Assembly (NCBI GenBank): GCA_016271365.2 | Contig: CM057456.1 | Coordinates: forward strand, 666,397,501 to 666,461,500 | DNA: 64,000 nucleotides | Reading direction: 5' to 3' | Source: Neoceratodus forsteri | Taxonomy: Eukaryota; Chordata; Ceratodontiformes; Ceratodontidae | In this document: piece by piece, positions 1 through 12,818 of the stretch | Numbering within the stretch: the first letter of the stretch is position 1 | Layout of the letters: each line of letters starts with the position of its first letter | Translations under genes and position numbers: made by a program | The notes under the pieces: model-generated | Seen by the model: the letters and a program-made list of their open reading frames with translations, nothing else | Told to the model about the DNA's origin: nothing | Databases searched by the model: none

Positions 1-163
1 CTTTGATCATGAGATTGTTTGATCATCATCTTTGATCGCAAGATAGGGATAAGATGGACAGATTTTTTATAATGGGAGAGATAGGGAAATTTTAGTAATC
101 TTTCATATTGAATATCTCGGGAACAGTTTGGTCTTTTGAGTTGATATTTGGAGGGAAGAAAGG
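1..163. other. Unassigned AT-rich left edge
   Basis: There is no gene. The first 40 bases contain three copies of ctttgatc or tttgatc, the reverse complement of the gatcaaag motif of the 256-bp satellite at 20-21.9 kb, so this may be a scrap of the same satellite. From about 120 the text (aacagtttggtcttttg) matches a dispersed repeat near the right end of the window (63.13 kb). Confidence 0.35.
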
Positions 164-1620
164 CAATATCCTACAGATGTGTATTTTGGTGGATTGCTCA
201 AGAGTTCTATGTCCAATTTCCTGGTAGTCCACTGTTTCCCTCCCCCCTACCTGAACTGGTAAAAATGAAAGTTAATTTTATTCTCACTTTTCTGGTAGTC
301 TACTGCCTCCCCTTCCACATTTGAATTGGACAATAATAAAATATTTTGAATTATGAGTCCCTAGCAGTCTATTGTTTGTCCACCTGCCACCCTTCCAGTG
401 CACTGTGCTAGGCCACCCTGCATGACAGTCCACGTGCCCCCAGTTGGTAAGTGATACAGAGTACCTGTCACCCACATGGATTGCTGTTGACTGAGAGTAG
501 TATTAGTACTAGTGCCGGCGCTCTCAGAAATTATCGTATGAGTGTGTCTGTGCAGTAGTGGTAATAGTGCAGTCAGTTGGGGGTTGGTTGTGGAGGTGAG
601 AGGTGTTTTGTGTCACTTGATGACTGGGAATGGGTGGGGGTAGGTGGAGGGTGGGTTGGCATGTACTGATGTGTGTTGTGGTGGTTTACTCAAGAGTTAC
701 ATGCCTTATTTCCTGGTAGTCTACTGTTCCCCTCCCCCCTGTACTTGAACTGTAAAATATAAAAAATCATTTTAATGGCACTTCTGTGGTATTCTAGTGC
801 CCCCCCATCCACATTCAAACTGGACAATAATAAAACATTTTAAATCATGAGTCCCTGGTAGTTCATTGTTCCTCCACCTGCCACCACTCCAGTGTGCTGT
901 GGTAGGCCAACCTGCACCTCAGTCCACGTGTCCCGAGTTGGTAAATGGTATAGTATACCTGTCACCTCCATGGGCAGCTGCTGACTGAGTGCAGTATTAG
1001 TACAACTGCAGGCACTCTCAGAAATTAACTTTTGAGTGTGTCTGTGCAGTAGCAGTAATACTGCACTTAGTTGGTGGTTTGTTGTGGAGGTGATAGGTGG
1101 GTTGTGCCAGTTGCTGACTGGGGATGGGTGGGGGAGTGGGGGTGTGTTGGCATGTTGGGGTGGGGGAAACAGTAAAATAGAAGGACTTTGTGCTAGCCCA
1201 CCCCTGCATGTGTGTCTCCAGATGTCCTCATTTGGTAACTGGTACAGCATACCTGTCACGTCCATGGCCAGCTGCTGACTGAGTGCAGTACTAGTGCTAC
1301 TGGAGGCATGCTAAGAAAGTAACTTTTGAGAACATCTGTGCAGTAGTGCTAATACTGTACTAAGTTTTTGGTTGGTTGTGGATGTGAGAGGTGGGTTGTG
1401 CCAGTTACCGACTAGACTGGCATATTGGTGTGTGGGGGGAAACAGAAAACTACCAGGGACTCTGTGGTAGCACACCCTGTAACTTACTACACCTGTCCCC
1501 AGTTGGTAAGTGGTACAGTGTGCCTGTCATGTCCATGGACAGCTGCTGACTGAGTGCAGTACTAGCACTACTGGAGGTATGCTCAGAAATTAACTTTTGA
1601 GAGCATCTGTGCAGTAGTGT
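164..1620. repeat. Degenerate long-period tandem repeat
   Basis: Two long units (about 164-678 and 679-1186, roughly 510 bp each) are followed by two shorter ones (about 1187-1449 and 1450-1619, roughly 170-260 bp). Anchors recur in order: a ctggtagtctactg-like run, a pyrimidine-rich ccacctgccacc segment, agttggtaagtggtacag, ctgctgactgagtgcagta and gcatctgtgcagtagtg. The short units keep only the second half of the long one. Open frames here (for example 840-1265 minus) come from the repeat and match no family I know. Confidence 0.75.
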
Positions 1621-2187
1621 TTGTGTATGGTGGTTATAGTGTTGAAATGGAGGAAGTGTTCTGTCTATCTGCGGATATCTGAGCTATTTTTTGGAAATAG
1701 GTGGCAATGTCTGTGGTAGCATTCTATGTTGAGTCTGTCACAGACCTTTGAAGAAACTGCATGACAATATGCAGATTGCAAGCTACAGCCATTGTGAGTT
1801 GGGCTCAATATGTGGGACACGCGGCAAGGCATAGTGAGATATGTCTTGTCATGTAGGTATAGAGCCAGAAATGGAATATGTGTCTTTTTTTTTTAAATTT
1901 ACAATGATTGGATTAAGAGGTGTGGTCATAGAGTCATGAGTAGAGATGCCACATTGCTGATTGATGGTGAGAGTATACTGTGATAGTCGGACATTGTCCT
2001 TGTTATCTGTGAGGTGGTCAGCTGCAATTAAAAAGTAACTTGACAACAGTTGGTAATATTGTGACTTTGCACTTATCTGAGATCTGTGCCGTGAGACATT
2101 TAGGTGTGTGTGCCACCTCTCCCCTCTGCCACCCCTTGCTGATCATTTGTAGGAGGTGGTGTTGCTACTGTTCTGCTTAGTTTGCAT
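1621..2187. other. No gene seen
   Basis: Unique-looking, mostly AT-rich sequence between the tandem repeat and the 3' end of the L1-like element. I see no coding potential and no clear repeat. Confidence 0.5.
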
Positions 2188-3033
2188 TCTTTTTTTATAA
2201 TAATTTTTATTGTTTTCAAATAAAATAAAAGACAAGACAGAAGACATCATGCAGTATACAGTCACATTTTCTGTACATAGATACATTCGGCCAGCTTACA
2301 TCTTTACATAAGTCCAAAGTACTAAAATAGTAGATGGGAGGAATGATTTAGTGGGTAAGCGAGGGAAAATGAAGGGTACATATGTTTGACAGGTTATTGG
2401 TTAGATCCACATTAGTATATTCCCTGACAGTGTATCCCTCTACTTCAAGAACTTGGAAAACATTATTCAGACATTTGGCTGTAGACATAAGAAATGTAAC
2501 AATGAGTTATATGTGTTCAAAGGGTGGTTAACTCACCTCTTACTAAGGAGATTCCCCTACCATAGATTGACACCCAGAGGCAAGTGTTAGGTGCAAAGAA
2601 AGTACTCTGCCCTAGCTTCCCCCAAGCCAAGTCAGTAACCTATAAGGGTACCCACCGAGACAAGGTGCCATCTCAGAAATTTATCTTACTGGACATAGAC
2701 ACCTCAACAAAAACTCTGTATCTCTGAGGCCAGACCCATCTCTTTTCATGACTTCTAAAGGAGGTTGGATAAGAGTGTGCATATGTTCTGTAAGGGATCA
2801 ATCTGGCCCTGGAACACAAACAAAATGTATCCCAAGCTTAAATCTGTACTAGGTGAGTTAAACACTCTCTATAACATCATATATATGACCATGTGTAAAT
2901 TATAGGATAAGGCTCATAGCTATAATCTCCAGACCAGCAGAGAAGTACCATAGGTTCCTCTCATGCTTTTAAGTCCCCTTATGAGGATCCCTTACAGTGT
3001 TACTTTTTTACCACTATAAGGCCATGATGATAA

Positions 3034-6000
3034 TCAACCTATTCCTGTTGGAGATTGGGCCGCATTCAGATATTTAAGATAGTGTTCCCAGCAGGCTTCA
3101 TAGGTAGAAAGTTTAGTCTTCTGTAGATAAGATATCTTGTCTAACTTGGTCACGGAGACAGAGACCCCAAAACGTCTGACATTGTGGGAATTGGGGGGGG
3201 GGGTTCTCCAATTACATAGAATAGCTCTTTTTGTTTGTAGAGCCAAAAAAGCCAGACATCTGTACCTCAATGGGGGCAGCTTGGGTATATCAACACAGAT
3301 CCCCAAAAGAAAGAAGAGAGGGCTAAGGGGAATTGATTGTTGTAAAACCCTAGAGGCAGTTTTCTGTGTTTCCTGCCAAATGAGCTGGAGCTTTGGACAA
3401 GACCACAGGACGTGCATTAGATCACCCCTGGCTCCTGACATCTCCAGCAATTATCCTGTTCCAGTACTTTAGCTTTATGAAGTATGACTGGGGTTCTGTA
3501 CTAGGAGTGTGCATTTTTATTTTGGATTAGTCTGGATTTGGCATCTGTATACCAGGTATGTGTATCCACTCACGCTTTATCCCAGGCCTCCAATGGTATA
3601 TGGGTTTGCAGCATCTTTTCCCAACTCTGTCTTGCTTCATCTGATTAAGATGGAAGATTATCTCTAAGAGTGGCATTTATACAGCCTGCAAGGCTCCTAG
3701 AACAAACTAGCTACTTGGCCAGGGGAGAATCTTTGTCATGACTCAAGTTGGGGGATAAAAGATGTCGAGTGGCATCCCTGAGCTGGAGATATCTCCAAAG
3801 GTCTGAATGCAGGATACCCCATAGATGTCTTAAGGAATGAAAAGTCTGCATGGCTTTATGTTCAGGAGTTAACAGATCACTCATTTTAGTTATGCCTAAC
3901 TCCACCCAATGTATCCATATGACTTCAGCTCCTCCTATAGTGATATCTGGGTTTTGCCAAATTAGTATGTGAGAAAGTGGGAGGGGTCTAACCTCATCTT
4001 ACGGTGAGAACTGAATCAATTGGCTCTAGATGCAATTATCGTGGGCGAAGTAAAGTCTACATTTATTTTACTGGCCCCAGCTCTTTTAGGGCTGATCCTC
4101 TGTACAAAAAGGGAAGAGGGATGAGACAGGCCCATAATGTCTGTTTCTAGTTGTATCCATTGCGGCAAGAAGGGTGAAGGAGCGTGCGCCCATTTGACCA
4201 TTTGAGCCATAAGAAAGGCCTGATGGTAGCCCTCTGGCCAGGGAAGATTCCATCCGCCCTTCTTCCAGTGTGACCTCAACTTAGATTGACTAAATCTGGG
4301 TTTAGATCCCTCCCATGGAAAATCCCCAATTAATTTATCAAATATCTGAAACCATTGTTTTGGTAAGGGAACAGGCAGATGCATCAACAAATAAAAAAGT
4401 TTAGGGGCTGAGATAATTTTTACCACTGCAATTTTCCCTGCTAGAGTAAGCTTAAGAAATTTCCACCTATCGAAGTCTGTCTTAATGGAGGTGAGGAGGG
4501 GCTGTACATTAGCTTGCCATATTGTCTCCAAAGATGGGGTCACGAAAACCCCCAAGTATGTAATCCCTTCTGGTGCCCAGAGTAAAGTATCTGCAGGTAT
4601 CATTTGCTGTTCACAGTGGGTGTTGAGAGGGAGTACTTCTGTCTTACTCTGGTTCATTCATAGACCTGAATAAGATGAAAAGGTTTCTAGGAGGGTAAGA
4701 AGGGGAAGGATAGCATTATGAGCATCTTCCAAAAGGAGAAGAAGGTTATCAGCTTACATAAAGGTTGTATAGTGCATATTCCCCACTAACAGACCTTTTA
4801 TCTCTGGTTGAATTCTGATAGCTGCAGCCAGGCGTTCGACAGCCAACACAAACAGCAGGGGGGAGAGTTGGCATCCTTGCCTCGTACCTCTGCCCAAAGG
4901 GAATGGGGTGGAAAGCATTGAATTTGTGCTAACCCTAGCTAATGGGCCTTCATCGATGGCTTTTATCCTAGAAAGAAATGTTTCCTCTAACCCAAAATGG
5001 GACAGAGTCATATATAGGTAGTCCCATTCCACGGGATCAAATGCCTTTTCAAAGTCAACCATGACAGCAGCTGTAGGTGTATGTATGGACTTGGCAAGAG
5101 GGATCAAGTTCAACAGAGTTCTTAAATGATCTGAACTATGATGCCCAGATACAAATCCCACCTGTGATGGGTGTGCAAGAAGGTTCAGTAAGGGATTAAG
5201 TCTGGAGACTAGGATTTTGGCATACAGTTTACTGTCCAGATTTATAAGTGAGATCGGGCGATAGTTTCCCAGGTTAGTGGGGTCTTTTCCTTTTTTGAGA
5301 ATAACCACTATGATTGCCTCCCATATAGAGGGTGGTAGGGCACTTTTAAGTTCTATCTCCTGGAACATTTGGGTTAGAAGGGGTGAAATAGTGGGGGTCA
5401 GAATCTGATAAAAGTTGGCTGTATAGCCATCACTGCCTGGAGATTTCCCTTTTTTCAGGTCTTGAATGGCTATGAGCACTTTCTCTCTGGAAATAGGGAG
5501 ATCAAAAAGTTGTGCTTGTTCCCTCTTTAATTTAGGCAGTCCCAGAGTATTCAAAAAACCCTGTGTGTCTTTATTAGGGCCAGTATGTGTGGAGGAATAA
5601 AGGTTTTTGTAGAAGGAGGACATAATATCATTAATATCTCTAGAGGAGGTACCCAACTCCCCTTATTTGTTCCTCAACCCCGAGATATATCTGCTGGCTT
5701 GCTGTTTACAAAGTTGATAGGCAAGTACTTTACCCCCTTTGTCCCCGCCTTCCCAAAACATGTGTTTAAGGTGAAGGATAGCTGCTTTGGCTTTCCTATT
5801 TAGAATTTGGTTAATTTCAAACTGAATACTCAAAATGGATTTACCTATAGTTAATTGAGTAGATGAAGAGGGCATAGCTTTAAAAATATTCTCAGCCATA
5901 GCCAGTCTCTGTTCAAGATTGACCAGCTGCACTTCTCTTTGCCTATGTTTGGTTGCAGCAAACCCCATACTGCTACCTCATATCATGGCCTTAAGAGCTT

Positions 6001-6861
6001 CCCACGTAGTACCAGCAGAGGTGTCATTTATAGGGTTCTCAGCAAGAAAAAGGGAAACCTCCCTATTAACCCAAGGAGTAAGGTCAGGGTCTTTCACTAG
6101 AAGTGGGTCCAATCTCCATTGTTTAGTCGGGGGGGCCACCAGATCCCAATGTATAAGAAGCTGGACTAGGGCATGATTTGAAATACAGCAGGGAAGAATT
6201 GAAACATCAAGGGTTTTAGTTGTCAAGTTGGGTGAGCCAAGCCAAAAGTCCAGATGGCTGTATGAGGCATTTGCTGCCGAATGAAATGTATAGTCTCTTA
6301 CCCTGGGATGGAATAGCTACCACAAGTCTGTAAGCCCTTGGTCAGAGATCATTTGCTGAAAAGCCCTCGCACTTCTAAGGTGTGTTTCCTTCCGCCCATC
6401 ATTCCTATCCAGGAGAGGTACCAACGTGAGGTTAAAGTCCCCAACAATTAACAGGGGGCAGTGTGGCTGGTTAAATTCCAGAATTATTTCTGCCAGGTAA
6501 TGAAAAAACTGAGAGGTGTCTTCGTTGGGGGCATATATATTACACAGGGTGAGTGGGCCTGTGGGCATACTATAAGTAACTAATACCCATCTGCCTTTTT
6601 GATCTGAATAGGTTCTGTTCCATGTATGGCTAGAGATTTATGGAAAAGGATGAGAACCCCGTGCTTCCTAGTCTGGACATTGGGTTGAACTTTTTGACTG
6701 ACCCAGTCTTTCCTCATCTCGAGTATGATCCTCCTGGAGAACTTAGTCTCCTGCAGGAACGCCACTTGGGGAACGGTTATGTTTCAGGTGGGCCAGGACC
6801 TTTTTCATTTTATTGGGAAGTTTAGCCTCTTACATTCCAAGTGTGTATCACAATATCAGAC
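3034..6861 (-). pseudogene. L1-like ORF2 (endonuclease and reverse transcriptase), broken
   Basis: ORF2 of L1 nicks target DNA and copies element RNA at the nick. The start at 6861 is supported by the typical opening MSDIVIHTWNVRG, which is followed by stops. The AP-type endonuclease is seen at about 6765-6580 (LQET motif) and 6568-6317 (IYAPNED, then VGDFNLTL). The reverse transcriptase core is at 5656-4754: GSDGYTANFY, then NYRPISL, VDFEKAFD (motif A) and GTRQGCQLSPLLF. The YADD box near 4755 is destroyed: a stop precedes ADN, so the tyrosine and the second aspartate are gone. Further pieces lie at 4657-4016, 3905-3711 and 3450-3034, the last with a Cys-containing C-terminal segment (MHVLWSCPKLQLIW). 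The total length of about 1,275 codons is normal for L1 ORF2. It cannot make an active protein. Confidence 0.88.
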
Positions 6862-8773
6862 ATTTCATTAAGGGCCTGGGGTATACCAGAGAAGCAAAAG
6901 ACACAGAGACAGGGAGACAAGGCCAGGACAAAACAGTAGGGGTACCTCTATTTGTTCAGTATGTGGGTCACTAACCTGTCCCTACAAGGGATCTTGAGCA
7001 GTGGCCGTGGGTTTATCTAACAACAGTCTAGGGACTATATACTGTCTAAAGTCTTAACTAACTAACTAACTTATCCTACAAAATATTAAGAGGATGCGGA
7101 AGGACTAAACCCGGCTAGAGCCCTAGCCAATGGTATACTAACACCCTTGGGGTTGGGGAACAAAAACTTCCCAAAGGGAAGGACAGCTTATTACTAAGTT
7201 GCTTGTACTGACTTATCTGGCACCAAGTTGAAACTCAGGCACAGCTATCAACTCTTGCAAGAGCCAAATCACGGATACACCTGCAAACCCTTCAGGTGGG
7301 GAGGTACAAAGCATTTGAGGAACTCTTAACCTGGTATACAATATGTTTGTCACAATAATGGCCCAAGCTCAGTTATATCCTTAGACCTAACCTTCTTAAT
7401 AGTCATTGGTCTATTAACAACAATTTGCCAAAGGTGAGGTTAGCATAGGGTGTCAGCCGAACTGGTCTCTGAGTCTTTCCTGAAACACCACATCCTGTAA
7501 CAAAAACGTCAGAGGATGAAAGAAGAAAAGACCCTGAAATCCAAAAAAAAAAAAAAGGCTGTTATGGCTGGAACAGCCACTGAGTACCAACATCTGTCCC
7601 TTACAGGATTAGAGCCACTTTGTCACAAATAAATGGCAGGCAGATTAAAAGCGAACCCTGTCCTTCATAGCATTAAGATTTGGCACTGGGTAAAAGCATC
7701 TGATATATAAAGTGGTTTAGTATTACCCTGAGTGGTTGACACAGGAAGCGATAATGCTGTTTGCTATATAGAACACAGTATTGGATCAGGCCCATTTTGA
7801 CGTACATTGGTCTGCATCATCTCCAACCTATACTCCATTACAGTACTTCTCCCTTATTGCCACATTATGTAGCATAAGTACCCCAAGCACCAAAAGAAAT
7901 TGCCCGGTGCAAATTCTGGGTAAATGCATGCCAAATTAAAAAAAAACATAAAAAAGTGACAAAGAGGGGCGTCGCCACAATCTTGGGACCCATAAAATGT
8001 GTGTAACTGGGGGATAAACTGTGCTCTGAGTGGTCCTCTAATGGACAGACTAAACAAAGCTCACTCAGGAAACAGTATGGGGGAAAAGGCCAAAGGAAAA
8101 CCTTCAAGTCATCTTGATGGGAAGTGGTTGTACCTGAAAGCAATGGAGAGGAGTACCACTGAGTTCCAGACTGGAAAATGGTGTTATCTGGCAGTTTTAT
8201 CCCCTGAGATAGTCTCTGGGTGACCACCTTCTAGTGGACTGGTCAGCTTGGCCTTATCTATAGCCTTTATGGTCTGATAAAAAAACCTTCAGACTAGCAG
8301 ACACATGACCAGAGCTAACATGATATCGCTGTGCTAACTGTTGCTAAAACCAGCCTGCAGTAGCTAACTGGATCAACCTATGTTTATCCATATAGGCCTC
8401 AGTTCCCCCAAGTACATCCACCTCCAGTTTCTTCTAATGTCTTTAAGCAACAGCCCCAAATACTTATCTGAATTAATCAGTTAGGCATTAGAATATCATA
8501 GTTCATGGAGGGCTTAGTGGTTTCGCCTCTGCAGGGAGTCTCAATCGGAGATTTGGACTGGAGAAGAGCCTGGGGCTTGAAGATCAGGAAAGTTGATACA
8601 CTACTTTGACTCTGCATTGGGGCCAAAACAGTGTGTGTGTAACTTCGGGGCTATCGCAGTCTGGGTCTCCATTCTCAGTGTCCATTTCAGCACATATCCC
8701 CGCATCAGGAAGACCACTCAAAATCGAAAACCGATTATGGGCAAAGTACGGGCTTACATACTCTATTTCGGGT
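6862..8773. other. 1.9-kb non-coding spacer between L1 ORF1 and ORF2
   Basis: This stretch separates the end of ORF1 from the start of ORF2 on the minus strand. It has an A-run at about 7542-7555 and a short taac repeat near 7060. Overlapping open frames at 7854-8227 on both strands show no recognisable domain. It may be an unusually long inter-ORF region of this L1 lineage, or it may hold an inserted sequence I could not delimit. Confidence 0.5.
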
Positions 8774-9852
8774 TCAGCTGAGGCTGAAAAGGTTTGGGCC
8801 TATGTCGCTGGGGCATGTTTCCTCTCCTGTGGGGTGGCCCCATTTGGAATGTGGTGAGGTTGGCGGCCTTTTCCTGACTTTCACATTTCTAGGTTCTAGT
8901 CCCACCTCGGGATTGGGGGGGAGGGAGGTATCAGAAGAATCCCCTTGTGGTGAGTGCCGTTGAGAGATGTTCTCGGCCTGCTCAGAAGTCAAAGAGCTCG
9001 GGCTGTCTGGCCGCATAGTAACAATAAAGGCCGAGGCCACTTCTGGAGACAAGAATTGATGGGCCTTTCCATTTATAGAAATTTGTAACGTTGCTGGATA
9101 CCTCAAGGTAAAGGGGATATTCAGCACATGCAGCATCCGTTGCACTTCGGAGAAGGCCTTACATCAGACTGCTAGCTCTCTTGAGTAATCCTGGAAGATT
9201 GTAATCTTATGTTCCTTCCATCGGAGTTGGCCCAGCTCCCTAGCCCTTGTTTGGATAGCTTCTTTTTCTGCAAAGTTCAAAATTCGTACTATGACTGGGT
9301 GAGGCCTTTCCCCTTGAGCCATCCTGGGTTGCAGTGTACGATGCACCCACTCCATCATGATCTTAGTGCTCTGGGGTAATTGCAGAATCTCTGGAAGTGC
9401 TTGCTGTAAAAAGGTAGCACCCTTCCACCCTCACAGCCCTCCAGAAATCCAAGAAGGCGTAAATTGTTACAACGACTTCCATTTTCTAAGTCATCTACTT
9501 TTTGTAGAGACGGAATTTGGACTGCTTGTTCCCTCATAATTGCAGCATGATTCTGGAGTGTATCTTCTTGCTCCATAGCCTTTTGTTCTACTTCGTTGAC
9601 TCTAAGGTTTATCTGTTGTATGGAAAAAGCAGAATTGTTTGCTGCTAGAGTAAGGGTACCGATGCTAGCCATAATAGTCACAAACATCTCCCTGATCGAA
9701 GGTTCTTCTTTCTCTTTTAGTAAATGCGCCATGCTGTCTGCTTGGCTGCTGGAGTTGCAGCTCCGTACACTCGTAATTAGCTCAGTTATGGACTGTTTTG
9801 TCTCAGAGTCTGCCAGTTGTTAGAGTGAATCTTCGGATCACTTAGGATTCAT
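8774..9852 (-). pseudogene. L1-like ORF1 (RNA-binding protein), broken
   Basis: ORF1p of L1 is an RNA-binding chaperone that coats element RNA. The best start is the ATG at 9852 (MNPK, then a stop), because the same frame runs on into MAHLLKEKEEPS at 9732. An N-terminal heptad-rich coiled coil (about 9700-9550) is followed by the conserved DLENGSRCNNLRLLGF of the RRM-like domain. A one-base frameshift in a T run near 9412 moves into the frame of 9358-9164 (RPHPVIVRILNFAEKEAI, then ELGQLRWKEHKITIFQDYS), the C-terminal L1 ORF1 domain. A stop after SRELAV interrupts the text before it resumes at 9145 with VLNIPFTLRYPATL. The length of about 360 codons fits vertebrate L1 ORF1. Confidence 0.87.
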
Positions 9853-10091
9853 TTCCCTCTTTGGAAAATCACCCGAAACAGTGTCAATTTAGGATTCTAG
9901 GCTCTTATGCTATCAGAGGTGTAGAGCTAGGTGGCCATCTTGGTTGAGCGTTAGCCACTCCTGAGTGCTATGCAGTAACAGTGCCATAGAAAACATGGTG
10001 ATCAATATTAGAAGCACATAACAGTAACTGCAAGAAAATAAAACTCAGGAGACATAGAATTAGTTTCAATTAGTTTATTATTTAAATAGTA

Positions 10092-10138
<47 letters not shown>
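10092..10138. repeat. (TA)n microsatellite
   Basis: About 23 uninterrupted TA dinucleotides directly right of the L1-like element. Confidence 0.95.
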
Positions 10139-10140
<2 letters not shown>

Positions 10141-10473
10141 CTGAATTGATTGGTTGCTCTTGGGAATGGGCCAAAAAACAGTTTGTTGGTTATTTCTGTT
10201 ATTGCTTCTCAGGATGTATTTTATTTGTTGTAATTTGCCTGAGCTGAGATACAGTCTTTGCTTTCTGTTCATATTGTTTTGTTTGCACTCTATGTTAAAA
10301 AGTATGAATTTAAACTATTTGAATAGTAGTTTATATGGGTGTTTATGCTAGAGAATATTTTCTTGACAAATGCTATTTTTTCAACATTTATTGCTGAGTT
10401 TTATTAGTTATGTGTGTGCTAACAGTACTTCATTATTACCCTGACTTAGGAGTTCTACGTTTACAAAAATGGA

Positions 10474-10650
10474 TAGTAATAAAATAGAGAATAATGGATG
10501 GGGAAGGGTTTGATATGAGAATTTAATACACACTTGAGTTGTGGGGTGCTACGCTTCACCCTTGGAGTTTATCAAAGCAACCCACAATGAGGGTGTGCAT
10601 TCTATTCTCATATCAAACACCCTTCCCATCTTTTATTTTTTATAATAACA
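10474..10650. repeat. Foldback (hairpin) MITE, type A
   Basis: Two arms of about 75 bases are inverted copies of each other around a centre near 10562. The left arm holds gggaagggtttgatatgaga and the right arm holds its complement, tctcatatcaaacacccttc. The shared core (aaggg, then ttgatatg) is also found in the hairpin at 51.6 kb, so the two probably belong to one MITE family. The superfamily is unknown. Confidence 0.75.
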
Positions 10651-12818
10651 GACCAGCAATTTTTCTCCAGTAGTTTGGGAGACTGTTTGGCCCTGCCCAC
10701 ATATAGAATGTTGGCAAATGAGGCAGCAGCATACTTTGGCTGGCATGGTTCATGAATGTCATAACAACCAGCCCGTTGTTATGGAAAATATCAGCCTGTC
10801 AGTACATTGAGAGAAATTGCTGACCAGTTATTATTAATAGATGTGTTTTTTGAAGAATTAAGTGGTGATATTGTACATCTGGCTAGAATATTGACATTTA
10901 CTAACTGAGTTATTTTTTATGGTATTTAATATTTCAGTACATGTTCACATGATAAAGTAAGAAACGTTATGTGTTGGGCATGCTAGCATTATTACATTTT
11001 CCTACAATTTTACTACATCTGTAGATTAACGTAGTGGTGTAATAGTTTATGCAAATGGTTAACATCTGAGGAATAACATTTAGTCAAAAATTTACACTTA
11101 CATAATGAAGATCAATGTTAGGCTATTGTTCTATTTTGTGTCAGTTACATGCGTGGTTACTTTTAATGTCTGATTTAAGTACCATTCTATCAAATTAGTG
11201 ATATGTCAATATTTGTTGGCACTACTTATGTTAAAATAGCAGTTATTTATTGTAAATTAGATGTTGTAATATTAACCAGTTAGAAAGAAATTAAACTATC
11301 ACAGACATGTGCAACATTTTTTTTCACTTTAGGGTGTGGCGATGGTACTAATGTCAATATTGTTGGTAGAACTGATAATAAATGAGTTTTTAGAAGTATT
11401 ATTTATTTGTTGAACTGGGAAAAAATTCCTCATCTGACCTCCAAATATATGGACAATCCAGTTACAGCAAGAGCAGACCAATTGTTTGCATTGTATTGCA
11501 GAAGTATACAGTCATTGTAAGTATTTAATGATTACTTATGATTTTGTGTACTTTTGCAGAGATGTATAGAGATTAATTATGCTGTGGCAATAGGCCAGAA
11601 AACCACATGTATAGATCTCTTTTATGAGGTTTTACTTATGTAAATCGTAGCAGTTAATGTAATGCAATACCATTAACTGCATAGAAATATTTTGTTTGGA
11701 ACAGTGGTCAGGAAACAAAACAAAGATGCAAATTTCTAAGTATATTGAACTTATGTACAGTACATTCATATTGAATCTCAGTATTATATACATATGTACA
11801 AGTCTGAGTCACATTCATTTTCAATTATTTGTCCTATCCAGCACTGTAAGTCATAGACTTGTGAGAGATAATGCCATATTCAGTGTTCAGAGCGCAATAA
11901 CAGTGATAGCAAATTCTATCACATTGTTTTCAACAATTTAAGCATACTAGTAGAGATGACACTGTGGTGTAGGCAGTGATACTCTCAAAGTGGGTGTGAT
12001 AGCTACATTTACCAAGACATAACTTACTAACTGATGTTGAGTAATATCCAGTGCCCTTGAGCCTGCATTGATTTGGTGGAAATCAAATTAGTAAGTATCA
12101 TAGTAAAGGTCAGTAATGTAGACAACAACAGGAAAAGGAGTCTGAACTTTACCTGTTGTGTGCTGTTGAAACAAGTAGGATTCTCAACTAAACATGTTGA
12201 AAAAAGTTGTTGCATCTCTGATAAGTGTCTAAATAGGTAAATAAATTTGTAATTGCCATGTAAGATAGTACTGTGACACAAGTGAGTACACAGTAATATG
12301 TGCTGCGGTATGTTAAGTAAGGCATCTGCAAAAAGATATGACTGACTGGCTATTGATTACAGTTCAATATCCTCAAGTCTACTTGAACAGTAATAATGCA
12401 GTTTTTTTGTTGTGATTATATCTAATTTGGAAATCCTGAATTTCACAATAGAATGTTTTTGAAATTTGATTGTGATTAATGAGCAAAACAGTCTTGTTTT
12501 GCATCTGTATTATGAGGATAGCAGATTGATACACAGAGATTTGTGTGCCATAGCTAGCTGCATTGCTGTACTGTTATGCTACCTTTTTCTATGGCAGAGA
12601 AATGTGTTAGTACAGAATGGGCTATGGTGATTTTGTGCAACAAGTGCAACACATTGGTCACCATGGGTGTCATGAGATGCTAGTATTGTTCAATGAAGTT
12701 TGCAATGTAAATGTGTATGTGTATTGGTGACTGAGGAAAAAATCTGGCTGGTATATGCAAATGCAATGTTATTTTTTGCAGAGGCACTGGTTTACTGTTA
12801 TGCTGTGATGACACAGCA
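10651..12818. other. No gene seen
   Basis: AT-rich sequence with only short, frame-random ORFs. The 3' part of the Helitron should lie somewhere in 11.9-12.8 kb, but I could not identify a convincing CTRR end with its hairpin. Confidence 0.45.

Larger units (their letters stand above)
2188..9955 (-). mobile_element. L1-like LINE, nearly full length, inactive
   Basis: On the minus strand the order is a 5' UTR, an ORF1 with an RRM-type and C-terminal L1 domain, a long spacer, an ORF2 with endonuclease and reverse transcriptase, a 3' UTR of about 0.85 kb and an A-rich 3' end with AATAAA-like signals (seen as T-rich sequence from 2188). The 5' boundary near 9950 is an estimate, taken from the end of GC-richer text (ggccatcttggttgagcg). 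I could not identify a target-site duplication. ORF2 is broken by many stops and frameshifts, so the copy is old. The family resembles the L1 elements of amphibians and fish more than mammalian L1. Confidence 0.85.

Noticed and set aside
840..1265. 141-codon minus-strand open frame
   Set aside because: It lies wholly in the tandem repeat, and neighbouring units do not keep the frame open. No motif.
7854..8227. Overlapping open frames in the L1 spacer
   Set aside because: Open on both strands, no domain, no conserved start; likely chance.
11940..12600. Helitron CTRR end (for example ctag near 11949 or 12553)
   Set aside because: Several ctag words, but no convincing hairpin next to any of them.
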